From contig MBPM02000069.1 in assembly GCA_001695595.3 (NCBI GenBank), positions 186,001-250,000 on the forward strand: 64,000 bases of DNA. Direction: 5' to 3'. Positions within the stretch are counted from its first letter, which is position 1; each line of letters starts with the position of its first letter. The position numbers and the translations under genes were made by a program. This DNA comes from Plasmopara viticola. Lineage: Eukaryota > Oomycota > Peronosporomycetes > Peronosporales > Peronosporaceae. Positions 1-11,732 of this stretch are shown one piece after another. The notes under the pieces are model-generated. The model was given only the letters and a program-made list of their open reading frames with translations. It made no database searches and was not told the origin of the DNA.

Positions 1-3000
1 GTTTTGTGTACTCAACGCTTGAATAACTTTTCGACATCCTCCATTTTTCAAAACGCAAGGTACCGCTCGTACCATTTGTAGTGCCAGCACTGACATTCCG
101 CTCTTTTAGCCGCCAAACAAGCCTGACGGTATCCGCAGTATTATTCTGCGGAACTAACAACTAGTTTTTTGGTTGCGCGAGTCTCATGAGGACGGAAACA
201 CTAGAGCAATAACGGCAGCTCAAACTTGTAGTCTGCGCGCGGATTGGAAGGTGTATATGGCCGCTAATATAATTGCATTTCACAGTGTTACAGTTTTATA
301 TAATCTATGTCTCTATTATTATTCGATTTCGAGTTGAAGAAGGCTTTAAGCCCAGCAACCAAGCAAGATTGCGACAGTAAAGCAGTTAACCTTGCTGCAA
401 AGTCTCTGGCTTTCATCAACATACGCAAGTTTGTATTACCGGATTGATTAGGGAGTATCCATTGCATCAAAAAGACAGTAGGTCAGCTTACCGATTTCGG
501 GCATGTTAAATCCACTCAAAAGACATAAATCTGACTATGTAGTCGCTTGCTAGACAAGGAAAGGTCTCCGGTGCTAGAGCTGCTTAACCTCATACATTCG
601 ACTAGATAGTACCACATATCCATAATACAAACATGTATCGTGCGTATCGTACAAAGCTTCCGAGTACGATGACAATTTTGAAAAATATTTTTCCGCTTTG
701 TGCTTTGTAATTGGTTATGGTTCGTTAAAGTCTATACACCCATTTAGCGATTGCCGTTTCGAAAGTCGTGATTTATAACTTATCATTAGCACGCAAACAA
801 GTAGGCATCTGCATATTTCACTAGTGACACGCTTGCATACGTATAAACTGTAGATAAACTACTGCTATATTGCTGTTTTAAAATGCGTTACCAGAATAAA
901 CAATACTTTGTTTTGGTAGCCTTATCATATTATGGCTAAAACAAATTGCCTGAAATTACGAGGATAATATATGCGTCTTCATAATTGTGCAGAGCTGTAA
1001 AAACAACAATATGAATGTAAAGAAGTGCTTTTAGCACACTATGTTAAGATAGTTTTTGTATTATGCCCAGGCCAGAAACTCCTTCTCGTATCTTTGTACC
1101 TTTAACAATGTAGTTCTGACAATGAAAAAAAAATAATGCGATAGTTACTTAGAGAGCCATCATTTACCAGACTCAAATGGTGTTAAATTTCTAAATTATA
1201 GTTATGGCTGACTGCTTCTGATCTCTTATTTAGGGTCTTTCACGTTTCTGTTAAGATCTAGCGCATTGTCATCTTGGAATCGGAGCTCTGAAAATGGACA
1301 GGGCATTGTTGTATCGTTCTGCTAAGGCAAGACCAAGGCGGCCGTATCTACCGTTTTGCTTGTTGACGATGCTGTTGGAGGGCCTTAACCTCGCTCTATA
1401 TCACAGAGGTAATCACGCTAGTGAAATTGCTTCTGTAGACGGTACCTAAGTAGAGCTTATTTTGTGTGACGCTCGCAACAACTTTCGCTAGATATAAAAC
1501 CCCCATTACTTGAGAAACCGAGAGTTTCGCATGAGTCGTGACTTATGTATATATCCTAACTTTGAAAAGGTAACTAAAAGGTGCGCTGTTCTAATATGCT
1601 ACTAGTATCGAGATTTATCAATGCCAACACAAATAAAGATGAGAAAAATGCTTAAACGTCATTACTAGAGGATGGACAGATGTTTTTTGGGTAGCATTTT
1701 AATTTTTGGTACTGTCTCTTTTGTGTTGTGAATAAACAAAGCGTTAATCAGATTAATGACTATATGCACACCTAATTTAAATAAAAATTGAGATATTCCA
1801 CATTGATTCGGTTAATCTCGCGCAATATTTTAAACTAGTATATTTGAGGAGAAACTCTTTGCAATGAGGATAATGCAGTATCAAGTATTTAGAATCCGAC
1901 ACTATGGCAATAGCTTATTGTTATACTTTGTACAAACGTAAGCCTGCTATAAAATTATTACTTTAATTGCGACCATTTTATCGAACCCATAAGTACTTCA
2001 GCAACCGCGTTCACTTTTAATTCACGACAATCATCGAGAAAAACATGTAATAAACCGACCACACTCAAATACACAATTCGATTTTTTTTTCTCTTGCAAA
2101 AATGTCATAAAAGTCTATATAGATCTGATAATGTCTGGTTATATGTGGATGAAGAAGCAGATCTCGCACAAAAACATCTTGTTTCTTATACAAGCGACTG
2201 TACAGAGTATTCTTCTTCAAAGGATCTGAATACTCAGTTCCAATTTGCTGCTCTTTTTCTTCGGACCACTCATTACAGTCACCGCAAACTAACAGATACG
2301 CTTTCACCGATCAGATAATACAAACTTATGTGTGTTGATGAAAATATGAGTTGGTCAACTGCTTTACTATCGTTGTCTTGCTTTGTGCTTAAGACTTATA
2401 CTTTGACCAACTTAAAAATGAAATCCAATAAGACTGTGCAAAGTATAGAACTGGCCTTACTGTTGATCTCAAGTATATAAATGGAGTTATTAGTTCATTT
2501 AGATTAATCAAGCGGCAGCCTAGACAAACTTATAAATAGTTGAGTAGCAATCAGACTGTTTCATTGAACTGTGATAAAAATAAAGTATAAAGTTTCCTTT
2601 ATGCATTTTATAAACATCTCTAGAAAAACAAATTTATCACATGCATGAGGTGCGCCTAATGCGGTGACCTCAGTAAGCTTATATAAAGATACAGAAAGTG
2701 TATAAAAGTTCGAGCAGCCGCGACATTCAGCGAATTTGTGCAGCAGAAAATACTGCAGTCAATTTTTGCTCAAATACAGATAAAAGTTGCGGAGCAAATG
2801 ATATTGAGCATATACACACGACCGGCTGAATGATTTAAGGTGGCCCTTTCCGAGATATCTCGCTTGGATGTTTGAATGAAGAGGTAACAGAAGGTGCCCG
2901 ATTTTATTTCGCAGATGTATATAATTCAGAATGTACAAAACATAATTTCAAAGCAAGACAACAGGTACTTGACAGCAACAAAAAGAAAGCGACTTAATGA

Positions 3001-6000
3001 GCTCAATAATAATCTGCTACGCATCTTTCTGCGGCAAAGTCTGCATTTGAAGATCTTCCGTGCCGATGTTTTAAATTACACGAACTCGCGTCACTAATCA
3101 TTATATAGACCTATGGACAGACTCTGTGATATATATGCACATGTTCCTACATATTTTAAAGCCATCCATGCCATGACGGACACTTGAGAAAACTAAGGCA
3201 AGGCTATTGATCACAGTACTGATGAGCGACAGGGTAAGCATGCGAGTAATGAGTCCGCTAGGATAGCGTCCAACAAAGCGTTGGTGATGTTAGAGAAATG
3301 TTCTTGCTGGAAGCTCAATGCTGTAAAATATATACGACACATTTTTCGTAGAAAATCGAATGCTTGATGTTTGACACATATTTGTAGTACAGCCGCGGAG
3401 AAAGCTTATCGAACGTCGGTCGTCGAACGAGGCTTGGGCGGCAAGCGGAGCGGAGTTGATGAAGGCAAAGGAGTGTTTGTTGCTCAAAGCAAATTGAGAT
3501 GTGATATTGGATGGGAAGCACTTACAATTTCTCTCGTTAAGCCTGGTGGCATCAGTCATCTACTGCTACTTTCTTAAAGCGTATCATTATTCTATCCTTC
3601 ATCTGGCCTTTTTCTAATCTACGACTACTCCTAGCCAACAAGGTCTTTTTTCCCATTGATCATGGAGCATCTGGTGCTTTCTTCTTGACTTAAGCTATTC
3701 CTATAAAAAGTACTAATGCATATGTATTTTGATAGTATTTATTCTATGGCGTAATTGCCGTTACCGCAACCCTACCGATGTCGACTGCGTCACATTTTTA
3801 CTCAGGTAACAGCAGTACTTGAGAGTTTTAATTAAGAGCAATAATCGTTATGTGGGTGCAGATATTACCGAGCTTTTCGAGGCATACTTGTCAGTCTTAA
3901 ACTCGGTTTTACAATTAGATTTCGCCGAATATGCTCGCTAATAGACAAACCGGCGGAGTCACTACTAGCACGGGGTAACATAGACATGGCGATTTTGCCT
4001 TACGGTAAAAAAAAAGCCAATCTATATGTCGAATTCATAAGCCGCTTGCACATACAATTACTAGTGCTGCGCACAATTACTATCGAGAACTATTTTAATG
4101 CAGAGGGCCTGGTCGTGGAGCCTGTACCACATCAACAATGCACATTGCTACACACAGACAGCTCCAACACGAAGACATCGATTTTGCACAGCACTTCAAT
4201 GCGGAAGTATAGCTGCAAATTGTATCTTTTTGTGCTGTATACGCATGACCGGTTCTTAACGAAGGGGCAATGTCATTCAAAAACCATGCTTCGATATTAA
4301 GATGTGATATGCGCCACTCAGTGTTGACATTGGTACTAATCTGAAAATAAAGAATGCGTGCCATGTTGGCGCGAATAATAATTGCAGCAGAGCAGCAAAG
4401 TTTATGCGAGCAGCGACTTCATGAGGCTTTTTGACAAAGATTTAACTGACCAAAAGAAGTTATTGTAGTCTTATTATGGTCTTACACAGTCACAGCTTGT
4501 TGTTTTTAACCCTGCCAGCTGTAAGCGACGCCGAGATCGTAGACTATAGTACGACACCGTGTCGATTATGTACCATACGATCATTGGCCTGATTGGAGTG
4601 GGTTTAGAAAGAGTATGGAGGCGTAGATTTGTTGGTCATGTGTGCCACACACTCGATTCCCAGTGGCATCGAATACCATGCCACTTTTAAAGTGACATGG
4701 TGCACTACTTTTAGCAGTGCACGTGCCTGTCCGATGAAAAGTGCCAGTGACTGTCTGTTTAGTCAGCAATAGCCGAGCTTTCGACGCAATCCTTCTTGAT
4801 TTCTTAAGTTTAAGTGATAGCTGTGGCATCTGTGTATTGACTGTGATGTCCGCAGAAGATTTATAAGGAAATGAGACGCACTACAATGTGATAGCATAGT
4901 TTGCTGGAAGTCGACGTTGTATTGAAATGTTAGATGGTCTTGCACGATTTGGCATCTTTAATACAACAGTTGGTTTCAAATAAGCTTATGAAATTTTGTC
5001 AGACTGAATATTCATTCATTATAGAGTCCCAAGCATGCCGGCCACTTTTCTCGATTCACATGCCTTAACATTTGTAAGCAACCACGCCACATGAGGTGGC
5101 TCATCAGACTCTAATTTTGCTCAAATATTAAGCATCAAACAAGTGATGGCTAAGCTAGCTCCAACAACTATTTTTTGCTGTTAGTACTTTTGCCGGCTTA
5201 GTGTGTCAGGCATATATCTTGAGACCTTTATGCTTACTTGAGCTAAAATTTTTATGCTCTTTATTTGTCATGTAATAAAGACCGTTGGGCTAAGAAGCTA
5301 GTAAACCCATCTTGATCTGTGAATGCAGATATAAAAATAGTCGCATTTTACAAGTATAATTGCCGGCGTGCTGTTTCTTCAGCTAAGTTGTCTTTTTTCG
5401 ACGTTTTATAGCAAATTGCTGCCGTCAGTCGTATTGACGAGAACAAATTCAACTTTCAGTGTTCATTGATAACAGCTAGAAAAAGTCTACGCCTCCCCAA
5501 TTTGCTAATTTATATATTTTGCATAGTCTTGTGGTGACCGTGTGTTCATACTATCACAGGTTTCGCATATGAAAGTTTCGTTAAAGCTAGTGCTAAACGA
5601 ACTTATTATAAAACTCGTTTTTTTGTGTATTGCTAGCTCAACAACCCCGACGTATACCTATCATTTTTTGGAGATTATAAAGAGTACTTGTCTATACTTC
5701 ACAACTATATTTGGAATTCAAGATTGTATAACAAAGACAAGATGGAAACATGTGCATGTCGAGTTCACCGCTCAACAACTATCTGTGCTTCAGGTACTTG
5801 CTGTCACTTCATTCGTACTTCGCATAACATGACACATTCATTTGTGGTATTTTAGATTTTGCAGCTTTGGACGGCGGCTGATGTACGACATCCACATGCC
5901 AATATCAGATAGATCACAACGTCGTCTCGAACGGTGTAAGATTTAGCATCACCCTTGCATTCCTTGCATGGATTGTCTCGGCTACTTCAATTTATGCAGC

Positions 6001-6551
6001 CTTCATAATCGAGATCTTTACTACTTCCACTCGTTACTGTGTTGAGATGACGCTCTCCAGATTCAATTGGGACATCTGCTATCGACGTCCGAGGCACGGG
6101 TAAGTCAGCACTTAGTATACATCGAGCATTAAATTACGCTATTGCTCAAATGCGCTTCATAATTTGAAAAAGGTTTCGCCAGATATTGTATCGGCGGGCC
6201 CCGATTGGCCATGCGGACACATTACGTTTCTATATTAAGTCCAGCAATCTCGACTGTTACACGACACACAACGGTTGTCAAGTGAGTATGTGTGCTTTCG
6301 CTGATCAGACTCTGATGCGTTATTATAAAAAACGCCATCGCATCCTATGATGCAGAAAACTCTCGCTTGATTGTGTATCGGACTTAATTGATGAAGTATA
6401 GCGGTTTAACAAACACACCCAATAAGCGTAGCGTAAACTTCCCCAAAACCATGGCTATATTGCATTCGGACTATCTTATGCAGCTTGGAAAGGTAATAAG
6501 TGAGGTTAGCATTGGCCGAAGCATTTAAGCTGCACTGACAAACTACAGTCA
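1..6551. other. AT-rich stretch, no gene recognised
   Basis: No reading frame longer than about 105 codons was found on either strand, and none of the short ones shows a recognisable domain or a convincing signal peptide. Small ATG-initiated frames exist (for example 3290-3559 minus and 3986-4300 plus) but overlap frames of equal length on the other strand, which argues against coding. I see no RNA gene. Old, unrecognisable repeats are possible. Confidence 0.5.
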
Positions 6552-6560
6552 TTAGCAATA

Positions 6561-9028
6561 GAAAAACGTCATTCATCCCCTCCCTTCGGTTGCATCTCCC
6601 CTAGCAAAGGTTTGTTATTGGCTAAGGAAGAATTGTGACCCATAAATGTCATTCAAAGATAAGTGTCATCCACGCAATTTGATTTCTATCCCTCACTCCC
6701 CCGAAAAAAAGTTTCTGATTGGCCTGAGAAGCAACGAACACGTCAAAAAGAGTATTTGTGTATTTAATGCCCTTCTACTTTTCTATGGTGATTCCCTGCG
6801 TTCTATAGCCCAATATGTCTTCTGGCTTCTGCTGCAGGGCAAGCTCTGGTGTTGTGGCCATGCTCTCCGCAATAACGACATCTTTGCCGAGGTGGTCCAG
6901 TTAGATCTGTTGCTTATTGAATTTGTTTAAATCACAAAGAGCCCCGTTGAGTCGATGGAGAAGGCCTACCGCGACCTTGCATCCGCACAAGACCCAGGAT
7001 GGTAGACTTTGAAACCGCAAGATCACGGCTCAACAACACCTGCTAACGATGTCCCCAGGCTCATAACTAGTCATCAAAAATCTTCTTCAGCGCCGACTCA
7101 AGATTCAGCGAGTTTTCGACGATCCTGGCAAGCTTTGGGAGCTTGTTCAGCCATTAATGTCGAAAAAAGAATTTTATTGAAAAAGCACCACGGAATTTCC
7201 ATTTCGACTAATTTGGAGAGCATGTCGACAAGAATGTCCCGATGTCGACTTCACTGAGCCTTTATTTTTTATGGTTAGGATGGTGACAGCTCGCTATAAT
7301 TTCGCGTCATCTTTGCGTCAATAAACAATCCTTGATTGTGTTTTCTTTTAATTGTCGCAAGTATTCTTGGCAAACAGCGCGTAAGCCAGCGATCGTTATT
7401 TTTTCCATTATGTTTGAGAACAAAAGGCCAAACCTCATGTTAATTGTTGCATTTTGTCTGGTTTTTTCCTGTGTGAGCACAACAAGCTGGCTTTCACAAG
7501 CCAAACTTGCAGCGGCATCCACCGTCAGTAATTCATCTGAAAATTTAAAATCCGACCATATTGATTTTTCGTTTTTGACAAAACTGTATGACGTTGCATA
7601 AGTCTTGCCTTTAGATACTGTAATCCTTTTTAAAGGCAGCATGCACGCTTTCCACAAGCGATATTGTCAAATGGCCGTAGTGACGCTTGCCATGAAGATA
7701 AGCAGACACAAAACTTCTTTGAAGCAGAGTCTCTTCAACATACAGCATCAATGCGGAGAAATCATGACGCACATTTGTGTAAGGTTTGCGTTAAAATCCT
7801 CAATCCGGCTTATCGCAACTAGAAACCTCCATTGCATTACAAATCTACGAATGCTTCCCTCGAAGTATAGGACGTTCGATGGTTGCACTAGTTAGTTTTG
7901 CTGATGTGTCATCGACACAGGATATGTTTTACGTCGGAAGCTTCTGGCTCAGAGCATTAATCAACGCCAACTCTCGATCGATAGCAAAACAGCCAATCGT
8001 GTCGATTCCGTACAGTTTGAAAACATTTGTAAGCCTTCTCATTGTCACTGATAATCTTCAATACTCTCGCTTTTCGTGAAACTGTAACCGAAGGTGAAAG
8101 TATTGCTTGTTACAATTACACCAACGATGTGCAGCAATAGCAAATTGTATTTGTTGGTCTAGTAGGTCGCGTCAATGAACCATATGCGCGCAGCGCAAAA
8201 CTTGCAACAAATCATCTTGGCCGAGGGATAGACGATATAAAAGTGCGGAAGTTGCTGTTGCTCGTCAAGTTGCAAGTAGTGTATAGTTGTTGCCGCAAGA
8301 TGATCCAGCAAAGCGGAGAGCGAAGAGCGTCCAGGAAGCAGCCTATTGCGTTCCGAGATCTGTATGTTTTTTATGGCTTGGCTTTGCTCAAGACATCGTT
8401 GCTTTGGCGCAGGCTGGGAACAATGCGAGCTAGAGTTGCACCGGCACGGCCTAGTGCTCAGACCGATTGTAGAACTCCATCAGTCAGGACACGACTGTGA
8501 GAGTGTGCCGTTGGATGAGCGAAGGACCCGTTGTTATGAATTCCATTGATGAATTAAATCGCCATGAGAGCCCTGCTTGACATCTGATGTTGGCCTGGAA
8601 AGGAACAAGCAGTGCCGCGGCTGAATATGACCCGCACATGGGCTTCTCCAAGCTGAGATGGTCTCTGGTTTCCAGAGGAACAATCGAGCACCAACATCTT
8701 CACTTCATCATCTTGACGCTGTACCACTCTCTTTGTTCTCTTAATGGGGGTGCGATATTCATGGGCTAACGCAAACACCTTTACTGTGTCTCTTGCCGCA
8801 TTATTTGTCTCGTATATAAGCTCAACGTGTCTTCATGATCGGATGAGGATGCTAAGGGTTTGTAAGGATGGGAGATGGTAGATGATGTTTAGAGGGTTCA
8901 GATAGTACTTGTCCCCTTGCCCAAATCTTCAAAGTCTGCTAGTGGCGTTTATGGGTAACGATTCTGCCTTAGCCAATCACAATTTTTGCTAGGGGATGAG
9001 TATCAAAAAGGGCGGGATTACGTTTCCC
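6561..9028 (-). mobile_element. Decayed Mutator-like element (MULE) with terminal inverted repeats
   Basis: The two ends are diverged inverted repeats of about 130-150 bp. The block at 6561-6700 matches the reverse complement of 8890-9028, sharing for example CCCCTAGCAAA, ATTGGCTAAGG and ACCCATAAA in the same order. Between them, pieces of a MULE transposase can be read on the minus strand (separate entry). The candidate target duplication is TAGCAATA at 6553-6560 versus TAGTAATA at 9029-9036, 8 bp with one mismatch, close to the 8-11 bp typical of MULEs. The element is about 2.47 kb. The transposase is full of stops and frameshifts, so the element is dead. The exact ends are judged by eye. 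Confidence 0.75.
6960..8780 (-). pseudogene. MULE transposase pseudogene (FAR1-type N-terminus)
   Basis: Minus-strand translation in shifting frames gives, in order, the landmarks of a MULE transposase. A FAR1-like DNA-binding segment lies at about 8554-8778 (FALAHEY...IKRTKR). A pre-catalytic segment follows at about 8290-8420 (NRLLPGRSSLSALLDHL). The first catalytic block is at about 8070-8190, reading FIDATY then LLLHIVGV, where the Asp of the usual MDCTYKTN motif is kept. IDRELALINAL at about 7930-8000 corresponds to the second catalytic block (TDRELALMNAI in relatives). SLVESVHAAFKK at about 7630-7690 corresponds to the C-terminal TxRVESxHAxLK motif, and LLFSNIMEKI...QEYLRQLK follows at about 7330-7420. 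Multiple stops and frame changes make it non-functional. The family assignment rests on ordered motifs recognised by eye. Confidence 0.75.
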
Positions 9029-9036
9029 TAGTAATA

Positions 9037-9464
9037 TAATTAACGTAGTCTCTTAGATGATTTTTATGATTGATAAGCATCACAGCGGAATGAATGTAAA
9101 TTAATCAGTTTAGTACATCTGTCTGCAAGGCTGTAAGTCACATTCCAGCAACACCATTATCGATGCACTTATCACGTAACGAAAATCTCATCTCCATTTA
9201 TACTTTCATGAATTTGTTCATACAATCTTCGTTCAATCTTAAATGCTACGCCTATCGCATGGGGCACGCCTCATGCAGGTGCATTGCAGTACAAAGTGTT
9301 GTGTGCAAAGGCATTGCTAATATGGCGGTAGAATAGATATAAGTTATCTTGAAAATGTTGCTGTAAAATAGAAAAGAATAAATATGAGTGCACGTAGCTA
9401 AAGCTGTGGAAGGAGAAAAGCTATAAGATATATGGAAAATAAAAAATAAAAAATACGAATGTGC
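9037..9464. other. Spacer downstream of the first PME gene
   Basis: About 430 bp between the MULE end and the stop codon of the PME gene at 9465. It would carry the 3' untranslated region of that gene; an AATAAA-like stretch lies near 9440. No gene or clear repeat is seen. Confidence 0.4.
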
Positions 9465-10538
9465 TCAATTTAAGAATTTGGTGTCGACCCACCATAGGGT
9501 CGCAAAGTCTTTTCCAAGAATTTCAGTGATGTCCTTAGCGGCTTTCAACTGCCCGCTAAAACGTACACGCTTGCCAGTAACTGCACCAGGACCAAAGTTC
9601 TTAAACTCTTTGAAGTACACATTGGCCGTGAGATTTTTCTCACCCCAAGGCGACCATCCGCCAGGGTTGACGACGTCTCCTAATTCGGAATTTTGAAACA
9701 CTGAACGGGCATATTCGCGCCATGGACGACCAAGAAAAACCTTTTCAAATAAAGTCTTGTCGGAGCTGAAGACGCGCGCCTTGTTAAATACAAACTCGGA
9801 GACAACGGTGCTGTTCGCGTTACCATTAGCAGTAATCGAGCCTTTGCCAAGGGGCTCAATATCGCATTTCTCGAACCACGCAAAGGCCACATGACCGAAT
9901 ATAAAGTCGACAGCGCCATTTATGTATGACCTAGCGTAGAGCTGACGGCCTTTGTAAGCGCACAAAGTGTCCTGGTACCCAGTGAAGTTGCACGCGTAGA
10001 ATCCGTGGTCTGTATTGTTGACGTAGACAGCCAGGGCTTGTCCTAAGGTGTTGATTTTTCCAGCGGTGTTGGCGACGTTAAGATTGTAGACTTTCACGCC
10101 ACTGGAGGATCTAGAGCTGAATGTGCTAGTAAGAAAATTGCGATTAGTTGTCGTGTCTGATGGGATGTCACTTTGCGCCTTGGCCTGAGTGATCGTCACC
10201 TGATTGGCAGCGTACGACCTCGCGTCGCACGTGTAGCCTTGGATCACGAGAGGGCCCTTGAGCTCTGGCACGGCGACCTGCTCGTGGTAGATTCCCGGAT
10301 ATATGAAGACAGTGTGCTTGTCTGCCGTTTTTGGAATGTGCGCCACACCCTCGGCCACCGTCTTGAAGCTGCCGACATGTTTACCAGTGGTATCGACTAT
10401 GATGGCACCCAAAGGAGGAACAATCCGTGTGTGCTTTCCATTGCACGTGGCCACTGGATGTCCTCCTGTAGCGGTTGTAGCTACTGCGCCAACTGTGAGG
10501 CCCGCGAGAAACAGAAGAGAAAAAAATGAACTTGTCAT
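9465..10538 (-). CDS. Secreted pectin methylesterase (pectinesterase), catalytically complete
   Basis: 357 residues, single exon, ATG at 10538. Pectinesterases (CE8 family) remove methyl esters from pectin, giving pectate and methanol, and open the plant cell wall to pectate lyases and polygalacturonases. A signal peptide is expected in residues 1 to about 20 (hydrophobic run SFFSLLFLAGLTVGAVA), so the enzyme should be exported. The family signatures are all present: GIYHE at 82-86, GQALAVY with Gln167, YQDT with Gln189 and Asp190, VDFIFG with Asp211, and LGRPW with Arg271 and Trp273. There is no N-terminal inhibitor-like pro-region, as is usual for microbial PMEs. Its closest relative in the window is the PME at 16117-17187, with the same length and the same motif spacing, indicating tandem duplication. 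The start is supported by the signal peptide and by an initiator-like motif about 45 bp upstream. Confidence 0.95.
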   Translation of the reverse strand: MTSSFFSLLFLAGLTVGAVATTATGGHPVATCNGKHTRIVPPLGAIIVDTTGKHVGSFKTVAEGVAHIPKTADKHTVFIYPGIYHEQVAVPELKGPLVIQGYTCDARSYAANQVTITQAKAQSDIPSDTTTNRNFLTSTFSSRSSSGVKVYNLNVANTAGKINTLGQALAVYVNNTDHGFYACNFTGYQDTLCAYKGRQLYARSYINGAVDFIFGHVAFAWFEKCDIEPLGKGSITANGNANSTVVSEFVFNKARVFSSDKTLFEKVFLGRPWREYARSVFQNSELGDVVNPGGWSPWGEKNLTANVYFKEFKNFGPGAVTGKRVRFSGQLKAAKDITEILGKDFATLWWVDTKFLN

Positions 10539-10574
10539 CGTTGTTATTGAGTATGCTGCTGGAGACGACGTGAT

Positions 10575-10590
10575 TTATAAAAGTGAGCTT
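10575..10590 (-). promoter_or_regulatory. Oomycete initiator-like motif of the first PME gene
   Basis: On the minus strand the sequence GCTCACTTTTATAAAT lies about 40-50 bp upstream of the ATG. TCACTTT fits the oomycete Inr consensus YCAYTYY, and the wider block resembles the known 16-bp oomycete core promoter (Inr plus flanking promoter region). The transcription start is inferred, not measured. Confidence 0.5.
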
Positions 10591-10639
10591 TACGCTCAAA
10601 GTCTTTCATGACTCCATTCTTTGAAACCCAGGTTGGCTC

Positions 10640-10930
10640 TAGGTAAGCTCGTGACCATGCTTGAGATTACATGCTCGTCGTTCAGTCGTTCGACGCATGC
10701 GTACCACAATTCTCGATTCACATAGATCACAATGTTGAGCGGCTAGTATAAATGTTGATTTTATGCGATTATTTCATATAGTCGACTGTATTGAAATTAA
10801 GATGGATGTTTTCAATTGACAGTAATATCTTTTCTCTGAGTTTAAGTGGAGGATCCGTTGCTCAAGCGCACGATCGCTAACTAGTGTACAGTCGACTCGT
10901 CGTTTCTGATCTGATGAACGCAAGCTTTGT
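10640..10930 (-). repeat. Upstream block shared with the second PME gene
   Basis: The DNA upstream of this PME resembles the DNA upstream of the PME at 16117-17187 (about 17290-17650). Shared stretches include TGCTCGT followed by TTCAGT/TTTAGT, GCATGCGTACCA versus CCATGCGTGCCA, and a GTTGCTCAAGCGC-like block further out. The duplication that made the two genes therefore included several hundred bases of promoter, which implies similar regulation. Confidence 0.6.
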
Positions 10931-11397
10931 TTGCACATGCATCTTACCACCTTCACTGAACGAGAACTGTCATACGTTCTTAAAAAGGAGATCGTCTCTA
11001 GGCATAATAGTGACACCTTGTAAATGCCTACTATCTTACTTTTAATTGTCGACCTTACCTTAACATGAAAATAGAGCAACTTTTATCTGCAACCGAGGAT
11101 TTCCGAAGTAAAAACAACGAAGAGACAAATTAGCGGCTCTTAATTTATTTCTCACTACATTGCTTAGGAGTGTCAATGCTCCGTACCAGATCCAATGTTT
11201 GAAGATGTTCTGGTCCAGTTCTGGCTACGCACCCGTCGTATCGTCGTGAATATTGTAAGGAATTACTCCAGAATTGTATTTTAATATAAAAAATAGCTGA
11301 GAATATGAGTATCGAAATCCGAGCCTTTTAATTGCAACTTGAGATATAGAAAAACGAATCGCTAATGAATAAAATAGTATAAAGAAGTGAAATCAAA

Positions 11398-11719
11398 CGG
11401 AAAAGGTTGGGATGACGCCCTCCTTCCAAGCGCGGGGGCTAAATGCTCGCGCGCTTCGGGCAGGTGCTCTCGGGCATCTGCAGGTCTCTAACGAGTCTCA
11501 CCCTCGACGCGACGGTCTCCAGCACCAGGGCGCCACATGGGCTCTTACCAAGTCAGAGTAAAACAAAATAATGGAAGACCCTCACGCCCTCGGTGCTGGC
11601 TGCACTGCCCGCCGAACGAGACCCAACGTATGTGGACACCACTCTATGCCGTGTACTAGCCAGACTGAGCCTAGCACGTGCATAACTTGGCAACGCGATA
11701 ACGTAATACAATACAATAC
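11398..11719 (+). mobile_element. SINE-like element, copy A
   Basis: About 320 bp starting near GGTTGGGATGACGCC and ending in the pentamer tail (TACAA)n. It is flanked by a perfect 13-bp direct repeat, AAGTGAAATCAAA, at 11385-11397 and 11720-11732, which is a target-site duplication. Two further copies lie at 39459-39784 and 41678-41997, with the same 5' end and the same tail. Short length, a constant 5' end, a simple-repeat 3' tail and long target duplications mark a non-autonomous non-LTR retrotransposon. I could not find convincing pol III A and B boxes, so the origin of the 5' end is open. Confidence 0.85.
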
Positions 11720-11732
11720 AAGTGAAATCAAA

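Noticed and set aside
7332..7601. Plus-strand frame with a signal-peptide-like hydrophobic run, a possible small secreted effector
   Set aside because: It is antisense to the C-terminal part of the MULE transposase and lies inside the element; the hydrophobic stretch is explained by the reverse strand.
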